Notes: generated by a model not told the origin, from the sequence alone. A DNA stretch of 30,750 nucleotides from an uncultured Saprospiraceae bacterium (GCA_937967535.1 CALCMV010000311.1:1-30750), one strand, 5' to 3'. Positions 7,287 through 16,331 are shown, counted from the stretch's first letter. Numbers and translations are program-made.

Positions 7287-8510
7287 ATGAAAATAATCAA
7301 TTGGACCTTAGCGATAGTTCTCGCTTTCAATTTAGTAGCTTGTACAAGTGGTACAGACAATACAAAAAAACACGAAGTTATCACCAAAACCACCACAACT
7401 CCTCCGCAGGCAGTTACCGAAACCACCACCCAAGTAACCGAGGCAACAACAGAAGCCGTCGAAAATACTGACAAGGCACAACCGCTTGCCGATGCCAAGG
7501 CACAGGCTGAAACAACAAAAACAAAAAACGAAACACCCGCAAAATCAGAAAAAACAAGTACATCCAAACCCAAACAAATCGTGGAAAAAGCAAAAGAAGC
7601 GACCACAAGTAAAGTAAAAGAAGCCACAGCCGGCACGCAGAAAGTAGCGGAGACGGTCAAAGAAACCGTCCAAAATACAAAGCCGGCAGTCACCGAAACC
7701 GTTGTGAAAAGCATCGAACCGGTCAAAGAAGCAGTCACCCCTCCTCCGGCACCCAAAGTCGAAACCAAGCCTGTCGCCACCCCTCCGGTGGTCGAAAAGC
7801 CTAGCGCAGCTGTAGTCGAAAAACCTGCCCCAAAGGTAGAAGAAAAACCCATTCCCAAACCCAAAATGCCCCTCTCGCATGATGCTTGGGACGCGCTCTT
7901 ACGCAAGCATGTAAGTAGCACAGGTACAGTAAGTTATAGCGGCTTCAAAGGCGACATGGGCAAGTTGCAGGACTATCTTGACCTACTCGCCAACAACCCG
8001 CCACAATCTGCTTGGGGACGCTCCAAAACTATGGCTTACTGGATAAATGCCTATAATGCCTACACCGTCAAATTGATTTTAGATAACTATCCTTTGGGCA
8101 GTATTACGGATTTGGAAGGCGGCAAACCTTGGAGCAAACGCTGGATAAAACTCGGCAACCAAACCTATACCCTCGACCAAATTGAAAAGGAAATTTTGTT
8201 GAAAAAATATAAGGATGCGCGAGTACATTTCGCGGTAAATTGTGCTGCAAAATCATGTCCCGCACTACTCAATCAGGCATGGACATCCGGCAATCTGGAA
8301 AGTAATTTTGAGCGTCAAACCAAGAAATTTATCAACAATCCGCAATTCAATGAAATCAGTTCAAAATCAGCAAAAATATCTCAATTATTTGATTGGTATG
8401 CCAGCGATTTTGGCGATGTACAAACATTCATCAACAAATATTCGGACACCCCACTAAAAGCAAATACGAAAATTGATTTTATGGAATATAATTGGAAATT
8501 GAACGAATAA
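7287..8510 (+). CDS. Lipoprotein with low-complexity linker and DUF547 domain
   Basis: From the ATG at 7287 the protein has 407 residues. It begins MKIINWTLAIVLAFNLVAC, a classic lipoprotein signal with lipobox LVAC and modified Cys19, which decides the start against the upstream ATG at 7116. Residues 20 to about 195 are a Thr/Lys/Pro/Glu/Val-rich linker (for example TETTTQVTEATTEAVE and VVEKPSAAVVEKPAPKVEEK), probably extended and spanning the periplasm or reaching off the membrane. Residues about 196-407 are a DUF547 domain with WDALLRKHV, AYWINAYNAYTVKLI, VHFAVNCAAKSCPAL and FDWYASDF. DUF547 domains have no settled function; the Cys-containing NCAAKSCP segment is a family hallmark. It stands alone, between a repeat-filled gap and a 742-base gap. 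Confidence 0.9.
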   Translation: MKIINWTLAIVLAFNLVACTSGTDNTKKHEVITKTTTTPPQAVTETTTQVTEATTEAVENTDKAQPLADAKAQAETTKTKNETPAKSEKTSTSKPKQIVEKAKEATTSKVKEATAGTQKVAETVKETVQNTKPAVTETVVKSIEPVKEAVTPPPAPKVETKPVATPPVVEKPSAAVVEKPAPKVEEKPIPKPKMPLSHDAWDALLRKHVSSTGTVSYSGFKGDMGKLQDYLDLLANNPPQSAWGRSKTMAYWINAYNAYTVKLILDNYPLGSITDLEGGKPWSKRWIKLGNQTYTLDQIEKEILLKKYKDARVHFAVNCAAKSCPALLNQAWTSGNLESNFERQTKKFINNPQFNEISSKSAKISQLFDWYASDFGDVQTFINKYSDTPLKANTKIDFMEYNWKLNE

Positions 8511-8590
8511 GGAACGAATTGAAATTGGTTCATAGTTTTTAGTTCTTAGTTCTGTTGAATATAAACTTATTTTACCCTTCCATAGGAAAT

Positions 8591-8673
8591 AGTTGCAAGG
8601 CGAATGCTTTTATAAAAATGGTTGTTTGAATACTCAAATATCCATTTTTAACAAAGCAATTCGCCTTGCAACC
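8591..8673. repeat. Hairpin element, copy B
   Basis: AGTTGCAAGGCGAAT at 8591-8605 is repeated in inverted form at 8659-8673 (14 of 15 bases). The middle contains TCAAATATCC and ACAAA, as in copy A (3973-4056). The outer 20-base ends of copy A are absent, so the inner hairpin may be a unit of its own. CTTGCAACT is repeated directly after the right arm (8673-8681). Confidence 0.6.
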
Positions 8674-9161
8674 TTGCAACTCGCATATAATCATTTTAGC
8701 CTAGAGAAACACTCGTTTAGCTCTAACAATATGCTCACCAAATTAGATATTGAACATTTTTTATCAAAAATTACTTAAAATTATAATTCACATTAATTTA
8801 AAATTTAATAAAAATAAGTAATCCTACAACAGCATCTTTACTTTATACGACTTCTGTTTTCTCAAATTTTGTCCAATTCCCAAGCCTCTTTTTATATTTT
8901 TTTACATCTTGAAAAAGAAAATATCATGTCACTAATTTACAATGATAATTTTAACTTATGTTAAATTTAAGTTAACACATTTACAAAATACTATTTAATA
9001 AAATATTGAAAATCAGTGCAAAAGAAAAAGATAAAATACATATAGAGTATATTCACTCGACATGTGACATAGTAAAATATTAACCCATATACCTGTCACG
9101 AAAAAAAATATGATTCTGACTTTTTTACGAGATCCAAACAACATTTCTTAAAAATACTGTT

Positions 9162-9169
9162 TACATTTG
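9162..9169 (+). promoter_or_regulatory. Candidate -7 element of the metalloprotease gene
   Basis: TACATTTG fits TAnnTTTG exactly and lies 84 bases before the start codon. I see no good TTTG box 19-21 bases upstream, so this is tentative. Confidence 0.3.
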
Positions 9170-9252
9170 CACAGAATTTGGAATGTTGAAGTACACACCA
9201 AATCATACATGCCACTAATTTTCACTAACTAAATTTTTACTTTCTTATTGAT

Positions 9253-11769
9253 ATGAGAACTTTTACACTTTCTTTGATAGTCATGTTATTAATGACTATC
9301 AATATCCAATACCTAAATGCCCAAAGAAACTGTGGAACTAAAAACCTCGACCAAATCGAACAAGAAGACCCAAAACATGCCGAACAACTTCGCTTGATTG
9401 AACAACATACAGAAAACTTCATAAGAAACAGCGCCGAATATAAATCTTCCAATATAATTACAATTCCCGTAGTCGTACACGTTATATATCAGAACAATGC
9501 ACAAAATATTAGTGATGCACAGATAGCATCACAGATGCAAGTATTGAATGATGACTTCAGACGGCAAAATAGCGATGCCAACAACCAATGGTCGCAAGCT
9601 GCTGATATAGAGATTGAGTTTTGCCTTGCCAGTGTTGACCCTAATGGTAATCCGACAACGGGTGTTACCAGAAAATCTTCAACCAGAAGCGAATGGGGTA
9701 CTAATGATGCCATGAAATTTGCCTCAAACGGTGGTGTTAATGCCTGGAATACAGGCGATTATCTGAATATGTGGATTTGTAATATCGGCGGCGGAATTTT
9801 GGGTTATGCTCAATTTCCGGGTAGCGGCAGTGCTGCTACTGATGGTGTCGTGATGAGTCCTCAATACTTTGGTACAGTTGGTTCTGCACAGGCACCTTTC
9901 GATGGTGGTCGCACGACTACGCACGAGGTAGGACACTGGCTCAACCTTCGCCACATCTGGGGTGATGGCAATTGTAATGCCGATGATTTTGTATCTGACA
10001 CACCTACTTCCGACAATCCGAATTATGGTTGTGCTTCCAGTCACTCCTCTTGCAATTCTCTTGATATGGTTCAAAACTACATGGATTACTCTGACGATGC
10101 TTGTATGAACCTCTTCACACAAGGGCAAAAAGACCGTATGCGTGCTTTATTTGCCGCAGGCGGTTTCAGAGCAAGTTTATTAAATTCAAATGGCTGTGGC
10201 AGTAGCGGCGGCGGCGGTGGTGGCAACACAGCTACCTGTAATGACGGCATTCAGAATCAGGGTGAAACAGGTGTTGACTGTGGCGGACCTTGTACTGCTT
10301 GTCAGACAGGTTGCAACCAAAACGAAATAACGATTTCTATTACATTCGATAATTATCCAGAAGAAACAAGTTGGACAATTACCAATAGCAACGGTGCAAC
10401 AGTAGCTTTCGGCGGTACTTATGCCAATCAAGCCGATGGTAGCACATTGACTATCAGCGAATGCCTACCCAATGGATGCTACGATTTCGCTATAAGCGAT
10501 GTCTTCGGTGATGGTATTTGTTGTAGCTATGGCAATGGCTCTTACACCGTAACAGGCGGTGGCAGTACATTGGCTTCCGGCGGTTCATTTACTAGTTCTG
10601 AAACCACCAATTTCTGTGTTGGTTCTACGCCTCCTCCTCCCCCGCCACCACCACCACCTTCTTGCGATACACCTAACGGACTAGGAACTACGGGTGTTAC
10701 GGATATAGATGCTACTTTGACTTGGAATGTAGTAAGTGGTGCTTCCAGCTACAATGTCGAAATCTTTGCAGGTGGTTCTTCTATCTATACTACAAGCGTC
10801 ACGACCAACTCTTTGAGCCTTACCGGTTTTGGTGCGGGTACAACATATTCATTCACAGTACAAGCTGATTGTGGCGATGCCACTTCTTCAACTTCTTCTG
10901 CTCATAGCTTCACGACTGGTTCCGGCGGCGGTGGCGGTGGCGGCTGCACCAATGTAACCGTTGACAGCGAAAACTTTGAAAGCGGCTGGGGTATCTGGAA
11001 TGATGGTGGTTCTGATTCGTATAGAAATAACTTTGCGACCTACGCTTCAAGTGGCAATTATACGATTCGTTTGAGAGACAATACAAGCAGCTCGGTAATG
11101 ACTACCGACAATCTGAACTTGAGCAGTTTTGAGGAATTAACCGTTGATTTCCACTACTATCCCGTAGGGATGGAAACCGGTGAAGATTTCTGGTTGCAAG
11201 TATCAACGGATGGCGGTAGCAGCTATACGACCATTGAGACTTGGGCAAGAGGTACAGATTTTAACAATAATACAAGCTACAACGAGTCTGTCACCATCAC
11301 AGGTACATTTACTTCAAATACTCGAATCAGATTCAGAGTAGATGCTTCTGTCAACAATGATAGAGTTTACTTTGATGATGTTGTCATTTCAGGTTGTTCT
11401 AATAATGCCAGACAAATAGAGGAGATAATAGAAGATATTACAGATACAGATAATGTGGCAGATGTAGAAGTAAATTCAGTGCTAGAGAACACAGAAAATG
11501 CAAGAGTTGTCCCTGCTATCAGCGATGTAAACATCTTCCCTAATCCGGCAAATCAATACATCAACGTAGCATACACCAATGTTGAATCTACCGAAGTTCA
11601 GTTATTGCTCATGGACATCAACGGCAGAATCATTCAGCATCAAATTCTGAACGATGCACCCGGTCAACAAGTCATTCAAATGGATGTCAATGACCTGTCT
11701 TCGGGCTTCTATTTCATACGATTAGTTGCCGGAGATACCGTACAATCTATGAAATTTGTAAAATCGTAA
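9253..11769 (+). CDS. Secreted M43-type zinc metalloprotease with T9SS sorting domain
   Basis: An 838-residue extracellular protease of the pappalysin/cytophagalysin type. Order of parts: signal peptide (about 1-23, ending LNAQ); short propeptide; catalytic domain (about 60-310) with zinc site HEVGHWLNLRH (H224, H228, H234; catalytic E225) and Met-turn region YMDYSDDACM near 277; a Cys-rich linker with NQGETGVDCGGPC; a domain ending in ISDVFGDGICCSYGNGSY; ten prolines (460-469); a fibronectin III domain (about 471-555); a Gly linker; a jelly-roll-like domain starting FESGWGIWNDGG; and a type A T9SS sorting domain (about 757-838) with VNIFPNPANQ, NGRII and SGFYFIRLV. Asn replaces the more usual Gly in the zinc motif (HxxGHWLNLRH). 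Expected route: Sec export, then T9SS release or surface attachment. It is followed by its own terminator, so it is probably transcribed alone. Confidence 0.95.
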   Translation: MRTFTLSLIVMLLMTINIQYLNAQRNCGTKNLDQIEQEDPKHAEQLRLIEQHTENFIRNSAEYKSSNIITIPVVVHVIYQNNAQNISDAQIASQMQVLNDDFRRQNSDANNQWSQAADIEIEFCLASVDPNGNPTTGVTRKSSTRSEWGTNDAMKFASNGGVNAWNTGDYLNMWICNIGGGILGYAQFPGSGSAATDGVVMSPQYFGTVGSAQAPFDGGRTTTHEVGHWLNLRHIWGDGNCNADDFVSDTPTSDNPNYGCASSHSSCNSLDMVQNYMDYSDDACMNLFTQGQKDRMRALFAAGGFRASLLNSNGCGSSGGGGGGNTATCNDGIQNQGETGVDCGGPCTACQTGCNQNEITISITFDNYPEETSWTITNSNGATVAFGGTYANQADGSTLTISECLPNGCYDFAISDVFGDGICCSYGNGSYTVTGGGSTLASGGSFTSSETTNFCVGSTPPPPPPPPPPSCDTPNGLGTTGVTDIDATLTWNVVSGASSYNVEIFAGGSSIYTTSVTTNSLSLTGFGAGTTYSFTVQADCGDATSSTSSAHSFTTGSGGGGGGGCTNVTVDSENFESGWGIWNDGGSDSYRNNFATYASSGNYTIRLRDNTSSSVMTTDNLNLSSFEELTVDFHYYPVGMETGEDFWLQVSTDGGSSYTTIETWARGTDFNNNTSYNESVTITGTFTSNTRIRFRVDASVNNDRVYFDDVVISGCSNNARQIEEIIEDITDTDNVADVEVNSVLENTENARVVPAISDVNIFPNPANQYINVAYTNVESTEVQLLLMDINGRIIQHQILNDAPGQQVIQMDVNDLSSGFYFIRLVAGDTVQSMKFVKS

Positions 11770-11795
11770 GTAAACGATATTATTTTAGAAAATAC

Positions 11796-11828
11796 AAAGG
11801 GCAATCCACTTGGATTGCCCTTTTTTAT
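11796..11828 (+). terminator. Intrinsic terminator of the metalloprotease gene
   Basis: AAAGGGCAATCCA pairs with TGGATTGCCCTTT around a very short loop and is followed by TTTTTTATT. It starts 26 bases after the stop codon. This is the clearest terminator in the window. Confidence 0.88.
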
Positions 11829-11847
11829 TGTCGTGAAGTCTTGTACA

Positions 11848-11972
11848 ATGAGTGAATGAGTGAGTGAATGAGTAAATGTTTTTAATGCGTCAATGAAGAG
11901 AAACATTGTAGCATTACAGCATTATCACATTTTAGCATTGTAACATTGACACATTGTAGCATTACTAAGCAT
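11848..11972. repeat. Intergenic word repeats: GAATGAGT and TAGCATTA series
   Basis: Positions 11848-11878 repeat AATGAGTGAATGAGTGAGTG. Positions about 11905-11972 repeat words like TTGTAGCATTACAGCATTA and ACATTGACACATTG. The sequence fills the gap between the protease terminator and the convergent ABC gene. Confidence 0.6.
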
Positions 11973-13767
11973 TAGCCAAAACCGCCTCATCGCGCAACTG
12001 CCGCGTATACAATTCAAAATACTTCCCACGCTGCTGCATCAATATTTCATGCGAACCATCCTCCACAATTTTTCCTTTTTTGATAACTAAAATGCGGTCA
12101 CAATTTCGGATAGTACTCAGGCGGTGCGCGATAACGATAGAAGTACGTCCTTCGAGTACCCGTTCAATGCCTTTTTGTATTCTTGCTTCTGTCAATGTAT
12201 CAATCGAAGAAGTTGCCTCATCCATGATAAAAATACGCGGGTCGGCAAGTACTGCGCGAGCAAATGAAATCAACTGTTTTTGTCCGAGTGAAAGCTGCTT
12301 GCCTTCCTCCCCGACTTTATCCTCCAGCATCTCAATAAATTCCTCACCGCCTGCTTGTTTTAGCACACTAATAATTTGATTATCAGTAGCTTCTCTATTT
12401 CCATAAATAATATTATCACGTATCGTACCGGAAAATAAATGCGGCGTTTGCAGCACTACGCCTAGTTGCTTGCGAAGGCTGTGGAGTGTTCTGTCGCGGT
12501 AGTCTGCCCTATCAATTAGAAGCTGCCCTTCGGTGGGTTCGTAAAAGCGACAGACAAGGTTGGCAATCGTTGATTTGCCCTCTCCTGTAGCCCCTACAAG
12601 TGCAACGGACTGTCCGGCTTTTATCTTCAAATTAAAATCTTCCAAAACAGGATTTTCCTTTTCATAATAAAAAGATAAATCACGAAATTCGATGTCACCA
12701 TTTATACGACCAAATTCACGTAGATTTTCTTTTTCTTTGATAAAATTTCCTTCATCAATCAGCGAAAAAATACGTTCACCTGCCGAAAGACTGCCTTGCG
12801 CCTGCGCGTAAAACATCGAAATATCAACAATAGGCCAAAATATCCGCGTAGAGTAATCAAAAGCCGCTGCCAAGACTCCCACTGTAATGCCCGTAGGCAA
12901 TGCGAGTGCCATATTTCCACCAAAAAACACTACCGAAGCACTCGCCAGGGAACCAATCATAATCACCACCGGAATATACGCCGCCGTATAAAATGCCGCC
13001 CGATACGATGCCCTTTGCATCGCCTGCGTCATTCCGCCAAAATCATTGCTGACACGCGCTTCTTGTGCTGTACTTTTATTGACCATTACACCGTTGATAT
13101 GCTCATTGTAAGCCGCAGTGATTTCGCTGTTGATTTTTCTGCCTTTACGCGAATACAGTAGTACCAACATTCGGATTTTGACAGAAGCGACAAGCATTAA
13201 AGGTATCGAAATCAATACAATCAATCCCAATTTCCAACTATAATAAAACATTGCCGACAGGCAAAAAACTACCATCGTCAGTCCCCACAAACAATTAATC
13301 AAACCCCATGAAATCACATCTGCCACGCGGTCTACATCCGAAGTCAGGCGCGATAGCAACCAACCCGAAGCCGATTTGTCATAAAAGGAAAAAGACAGTT
13401 TTTGCAGCTTGCGAAACATCGCCTCACGCAGGTCGTAGATGATGTATTCGCGGATGCGCCCCGCCTGTCGTACAAAAAATAAAACACCCGTAGCCTGTAC
13501 GATACCAAGTATCATAAACATAGCAATATACCGCCAAATCCCCTGATAATCAACGATTCCGCCTTCTTGGAAGATTTCGATTTGCGGGCTCATGTAGCCG
13601 TCTATCATTTGGAGTAGCACAAGCGGGTAGGCGGCATCCACCAGACCCACTATCGTTATCCAAAACATAAAGCCATAAAACCACCGCTTATATTTCATCG
13701 CATAGCCAAACATGCGTTTGAGGAAAGGCAGTAAGGCTTTTTTATTTGTAAACTGTTGGTCTTGCAT
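11965..13767 (-). CDS. ABC exporter half-transporter, canonical-Glu subunit
   Basis: A 600-residue half-transporter with an N-terminal six-helix membrane domain (about 25-325) and a C-terminal ATPase domain (about 355-590). Nucleotide-site motifs: Walker A GATGEGKST (392-400), Q-loop Q440, signature LSLGQ (492-496, not LSGGQ), Walker B IFIMDE with catalytic E517, and H-loop H548. The altered signature combined with an intact Glu is what one expects from the TM288-like partner of a heterodimeric exporter; the gene 117 bases upstream supplies the complementary subunit with an Asp in place of the catalytic Glu. Such exporters move drugs, lipids or peptides; the substrate cannot be deduced. Probably co-transcribed after the 13884-15722 gene. 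Confidence 0.93.
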   Translation of the reverse strand: MQDQQFTNKKALLPFLKRMFGYAMKYKRWFYGFMFWITIVGLVDAAYPLVLLQMIDGYMSPQIEIFQEGGIVDYQGIWRYIAMFMILGIVQATGVLFFVRQAGRIREYIIYDLREAMFRKLQKLSFSFYDKSASGWLLSRLTSDVDRVADVISWGLINCLWGLTMVVFCLSAMFYYSWKLGLIVLISIPLMLVASVKIRMLVLLYSRKGRKINSEITAAYNEHINGVMVNKSTAQEARVSNDFGGMTQAMQRASYRAAFYTAAYIPVVIMIGSLASASVVFFGGNMALALPTGITVGVLAAAFDYSTRIFWPIVDISMFYAQAQGSLSAGERIFSLIDEGNFIKEKENLREFGRINGDIEFRDLSFYYEKENPVLEDFNLKIKAGQSVALVGATGEGKSTIANLVCRFYEPTEGQLLIDRADYRDRTLHSLRKQLGVVLQTPHLFSGTIRDNIIYGNREATDNQIISVLKQAGGEEFIEMLEDKVGEEGKQLSLGQKQLISFARAVLADPRIFIMDEATSSIDTLTEARIQKGIERVLEGRTSIVIAHRLSTIRNCDRILVIKKGKIVEDGSHEILMQQRGKYFELYTRQLRDEAVLANA

Positions 13768-13784
13768 TGGTAAGTTAAAGTTTA

Positions 13785-13803
13785 TCCCGTATAGCTATCG
13801 GGA
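13785..13803. repeat. GATAGCTATC-type palindrome with 8-base flanking direct repeats
   Basis: TCCCGTATAGCTATCGGGA forms a near-perfect palindrome. It is flanked on both sides by AAAGTTTA (13777-13784 and 13803-13810, overlapping by one base), resembling a target duplication or a slipped repeat. A longer relative lies at 16410-16441. Confidence 0.55.
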
Positions 13804-13832
13804 AAGTTTAAGTTTAAATTGGAACGCAATAT

Positions 13833-13870
13833 GATTTGTAGAGAAAATTCATGAATTTTCTCTACAAATC
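13833..13870. repeat. Perfect 38-base palindrome between the two ABC genes
   Basis: The left half, GATTTGTAGAGAAAATTCA, is followed directly by its exact complement, with no loop. It lies 14 bases downstream of the stop codon of the upstream ABC gene. In RNA it would form a 19-base-pair hairpin, minus the turn; no U-run follows, so it is not a typical terminator. It may be a REP-like element or an mRNA processing or stability site. Confidence 0.8.
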
Positions 13871-13883
13871 GGAGGCAGACGAT

Positions 13884-15722
13884 TTACAAAATCGTTTTAC
13901 GTATTTCGTCTTCTACCGCTACTTGTATGTCGTATATTTTTTGATAAAAACCTTTTTGCACCAGCAATTCATCATGCGTACCCATTTGTGCGATGCTGCC
14001 TGTATCGAATACGATGATGCGGTCTGCTTCCTGCACAGCCGTCAGGCGATGAGCGATGATGATGCTCGTTTTGTCGCGCATTTTTTCGCGGAGTGCTTGC
14101 TGTATATCGTATTCAGTTTCGGTATCTACGGCTGAAGTAGCGTCGTCTAATACGAGAATATCAGGATTGCTCATAAGGGTGCGTGCAAGTGCGACACGCT
14201 GCTTTTGTCCGCCGGAAAGCGTGACACCTTTTTCGCCGACAAGCGTATCGTATCCCTTCGTCATTTTATCTATAAATGTCTCTACATCAGCCGCTTTTGC
14301 AGCATCGAGTACGAGTCCTTCCTCTGCTTTCGGATGTGTATAAGCGATATTTTTGCGAATCGTAGTAGAAAATAAAAAGGGTTTCTGATGTACAATTCCC
14401 AAGCAACTTCTGAGGTATTGTTTTTCGTAAAAATGAAGCGGCTGACCATCCAATAAAATCTCGCCTTCGTCCGGTTCGTAAAAACGAGCGAGTAGGGCTA
14501 TCACCGTTGATTTGCCCGAACCCGTAGCTCCCATAAAAGCGATTTTTTCTCCCGCACGGATATTGAAACTGACATTTCGCAAGGCATAAGTATCCTCTTC
14601 TTTTTTGTATTTAAAACTGACATTCCGAAATTCAATATCACCGCGAATGGGCTGTGTTTTGTCATTTATTTTACCTGAATAATCCTCTTCTTTTGCGTCC
14701 AGTATTTGGGAAATACGCCCCATTGCTACGGCTGCCATACCCATTTTCGACATGATCATTGCCGACTCACGCATAGGCCAAGCCACCATAATGGAGTAAG
14801 CAAAAAAGGCAGAAAATTCGCCGATAGTCAATGCACCTGTTAGCGTAAAATAAGCACTGCCAACAATGCCCAATACAATTTGAAGATGCACCAAAAAATC
14901 GGACAGGGGCCAAAAAAAAGTGTGCAAATCTACCTGACGCACACCTATTTTTAATTTCGCTTTATTTTGACTGACAAATTTTTCTATCTCAAAATCCTGA
15001 TTGGCAAATGCCTTGACTACGCGGATACCGGAGAGATTTTCTTGGATGATTGCGGTCAATTTATCTTGTTCGGCTTCGTGTGCTTCCCACATTTTACTTT
15101 CTTTTTTGAAAAATAAAAACGCCGTAATCGCAATAACAGGCACCAAACAAACCGCAATAAAAGCCGCCACCGGATGCACAATATACATCATGGCAAATGC
15201 CCCAAAAAAGAAGGCAGTAAAACGAATCACACTCACTACTTGCCCTCCGATAAATCCTTTGATGGTATCCACATCGCCCGTGCTACGCTGAATGAGGTCG
15301 CCGGAGGGAACTTCGCCAAAGTAAGTAGCGGGCATTGCCTGTATATGTGAGAAAAGTGTATCGCGTAATTGCTTGATAGCCTTTTCAGTACTATCTGCAG
15401 TAATAACGCCGGATAAGAATTGCGTACCGGAACGTATCGCCGAAATCAAGACAAATAAACCGCCTATCCACATCAGTGAAGTCAGCAGATTATCTTTGCG
15501 AATCTCAGGCATGAGGCTATAAAAGAAAGAGACAATCGCATCCGGTTTGTTGGTCGTAGCTTCGCCCTCGAGAGCAAATAGTACGACACCGTCAATGGTC
15601 ATTTGCAGGATTTTGGGAACAAGCATGGAGACGAGCATCGCAAGAATGAGCAAACAACCCGCGAGTATATACCGCCATTTCCATTGGTCGAGTACTTGAA
15701 AAAGTTTGATGATGTTTTGCAT
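13884..15722 (-). CDS. ABC exporter half-transporter, degenerate-site subunit
   Basis: A 612-residue half-transporter with membrane helices in about 1-330 and an ATPase domain from about 360. Motifs: Walker A GATGSGKST (398-406), Q446, intact LSGGQ (502-506), Walker B ILVLDD (522-527) and H558. Residue 527, normally the catalytic Glu, is Asp. In the TM287/TM288 family this change marks the subunit that contributes Walker A and B to the degenerate ATP site, paired with a partner having a non-canonical signature. The downstream gene has exactly that (LSLGQ), so the two are best read as one heterodimer with one hydrolytic and one binding site. It is the first gene of the pair, starting at the ATG 15720-15722, with a candidate promoter overlapping the divergent TonB-domain gene. 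Confidence 0.93.
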   Translation of the reverse strand: MQNIIKLFQVLDQWKWRYILAGCLLILAMLVSMLVPKILQMTIDGVVLFALEGEATTNKPDAIVSFFYSLMPEIRKDNLLTSLMWIGGLFVLISAIRSGTQFLSGVITADSTEKAIKQLRDTLFSHIQAMPATYFGEVPSGDLIQRSTGDVDTIKGFIGGQVVSVIRFTAFFFGAFAMMYIVHPVAAFIAVCLVPVIAITAFLFFKKESKMWEAHEAEQDKLTAIIQENLSGIRVVKAFANQDFEIEKFVSQNKAKLKIGVRQVDLHTFFWPLSDFLVHLQIVLGIVGSAYFTLTGALTIGEFSAFFAYSIMVAWPMRESAMIMSKMGMAAVAMGRISQILDAKEEDYSGKINDKTQPIRGDIEFRNVSFKYKKEEDTYALRNVSFNIRAGEKIAFMGATGSGKSTVIALLARFYEPDEGEILLDGQPLHFYEKQYLRSCLGIVHQKPFLFSTTIRKNIAYTHPKAEEGLVLDAAKAADVETFIDKMTKGYDTLVGEKGVTLSGGQKQRVALARTLMSNPDILVLDDATSAVDTETEYDIQQALREKMRDKTSIIIAHRLTAVQEADRIIVFDTGSIAQMGTHDELLVQKGFYQKIYDIQVAVEDEIRKTIL

Positions 15723-15835
15723 TTGATGAGTATTGTGCTGTCATTGTATTGGGGTACTGTGCTTGGTTTTACCTTTTAACTGTGGTGAAAACGTATATTA
15801 TAAAAAATAAGTTCGCATAGCAATGAATTTATCAC

Positions 15836-15843
15836 TAATTTTG
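15836..15843 (+). promoter_or_regulatory. Candidate promoter of the TonB-domain gene
   Basis: TAATTTTG fits TAnnTTTG. TTCG at 15812-15815 (3 of 4 to TTTG) lies 20 bases upstream, the right spacing. The start codon is 41 bases downstream. Confidence 0.4.
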
Positions 15844-15865
15844 GGGGAAAATCGTTTCAGGTTTA

Positions 15866-15898
15866 CCAATGTAGCGACTGTATTATGAAAAAATCAAA
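15866..15898 (-). promoter_or_regulatory. Candidate promoter of the ABC exporter pair
   Basis: On the minus strand TTTG (15898-15895) is followed after 21 bases by TACATTGG (15873-15866), one mismatch from TAnnTTTG. It would give a leader of about 135 bases and overlaps the start of the divergent gene at 15885, so the two could interfere. Tentative. Confidence 0.3.
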
Positions 15899-16331
15899 AC
15901 AAGCAAAAAACTTTATTCAGCGACCTTCGTATCCGGGCGGGCGGGTAGCCATCAATGCCTTGATTAAAAAGGAGTTACGTTATCCTAAAAAAGCATTGGA
16001 GGCAAAGATAGAAGGAAAAGTACGGGTCGCATATTCACTCAATCACAAGGGAGAAGTCATTCGTGCGAAAGTAGAAAAAGGACTTGGACACGGCTGCGAC
16101 GAGGAGGCGATTCGATTGGTACATTTGCTACGATTCAATGTACCAAAAAATCGCGGTATGAAGGTAACATTTAATAAAACCATCACGATTAATTTTAAAT
16201 TGCCCAAACCAAAACCACCTCAACCCAAAACAGTAAAAACCAATATTCAATACCAATATACCCGTTCTAATACTAATAAAAAGAAAAAAACGAATAAAAG
16301 CGGCTATCAAATTACCGTTAAGATTAAGTAA
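15885..16331 (+). CDS. Stand-alone TonB C-terminal-domain protein
   Basis: A 148-residue protein in which residues about 15-106 fit the TonB C-terminal fold: YPGGRVAINALIKKELRYPKKA, then IEGKVRVAYSLNHKGEVIRAKV, then DEEAIRLVHLLRFNVP and a final strand MKVTFNKTITINFKL. This domain normally links the inner-membrane ExbB/ExbD motor to outer-membrane receptors. Here the N-terminal membrane anchor and the periplasmic Pro-rich spacer are missing, and no signal peptide is visible (MKKSKQAKNFIQRPS). Instead a basic tail follows (KPKPPQPK, then NTNKKKKTNK). It may act in the cytoplasm, be a truncated derivative, or use another export route. It is divergent from the ABC exporter genes. Confidence 0.8.
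   Translation: MKKSKQAKNFIQRPSYPGGRVAINALIKKELRYPKKALEAKIEGKVRVAYSLNHKGEVIRAKVEKGLGHGCDEEAIRLVHLLRFNVPKNRGMKVTFNKTITINFKLPKPKPPQPKTVKTNIQYQYTRSNTNKKKKTNKSGYQITVKIK

Larger units (their letters stand above)
8511..9252. other. 742-base gap before the metalloprotease
   Basis: Contains a short word repeat (TCATAGTTTTTAGTTCTTAG, about 8530-8550), hairpin element copy B (8591-8673) and a candidate promoter element (9162). The rest is very AT-rich and I see no gene or structured RNA in it. Confidence 0.6.

Noticed and set aside
7043..7921. Minus-strand open frame of 292 codons opposite the DUF547 lipoprotein.
   Set aside because: Antisense of the low-complexity Thr/Lys/Glu linker; the plus strand has both a lipoprotein signal and a family domain.
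8593..8778. Small plus-strand open frame of 61 codons.
   Set aside because: It starts within the hairpin element and has no recognisable domain or coding bias.
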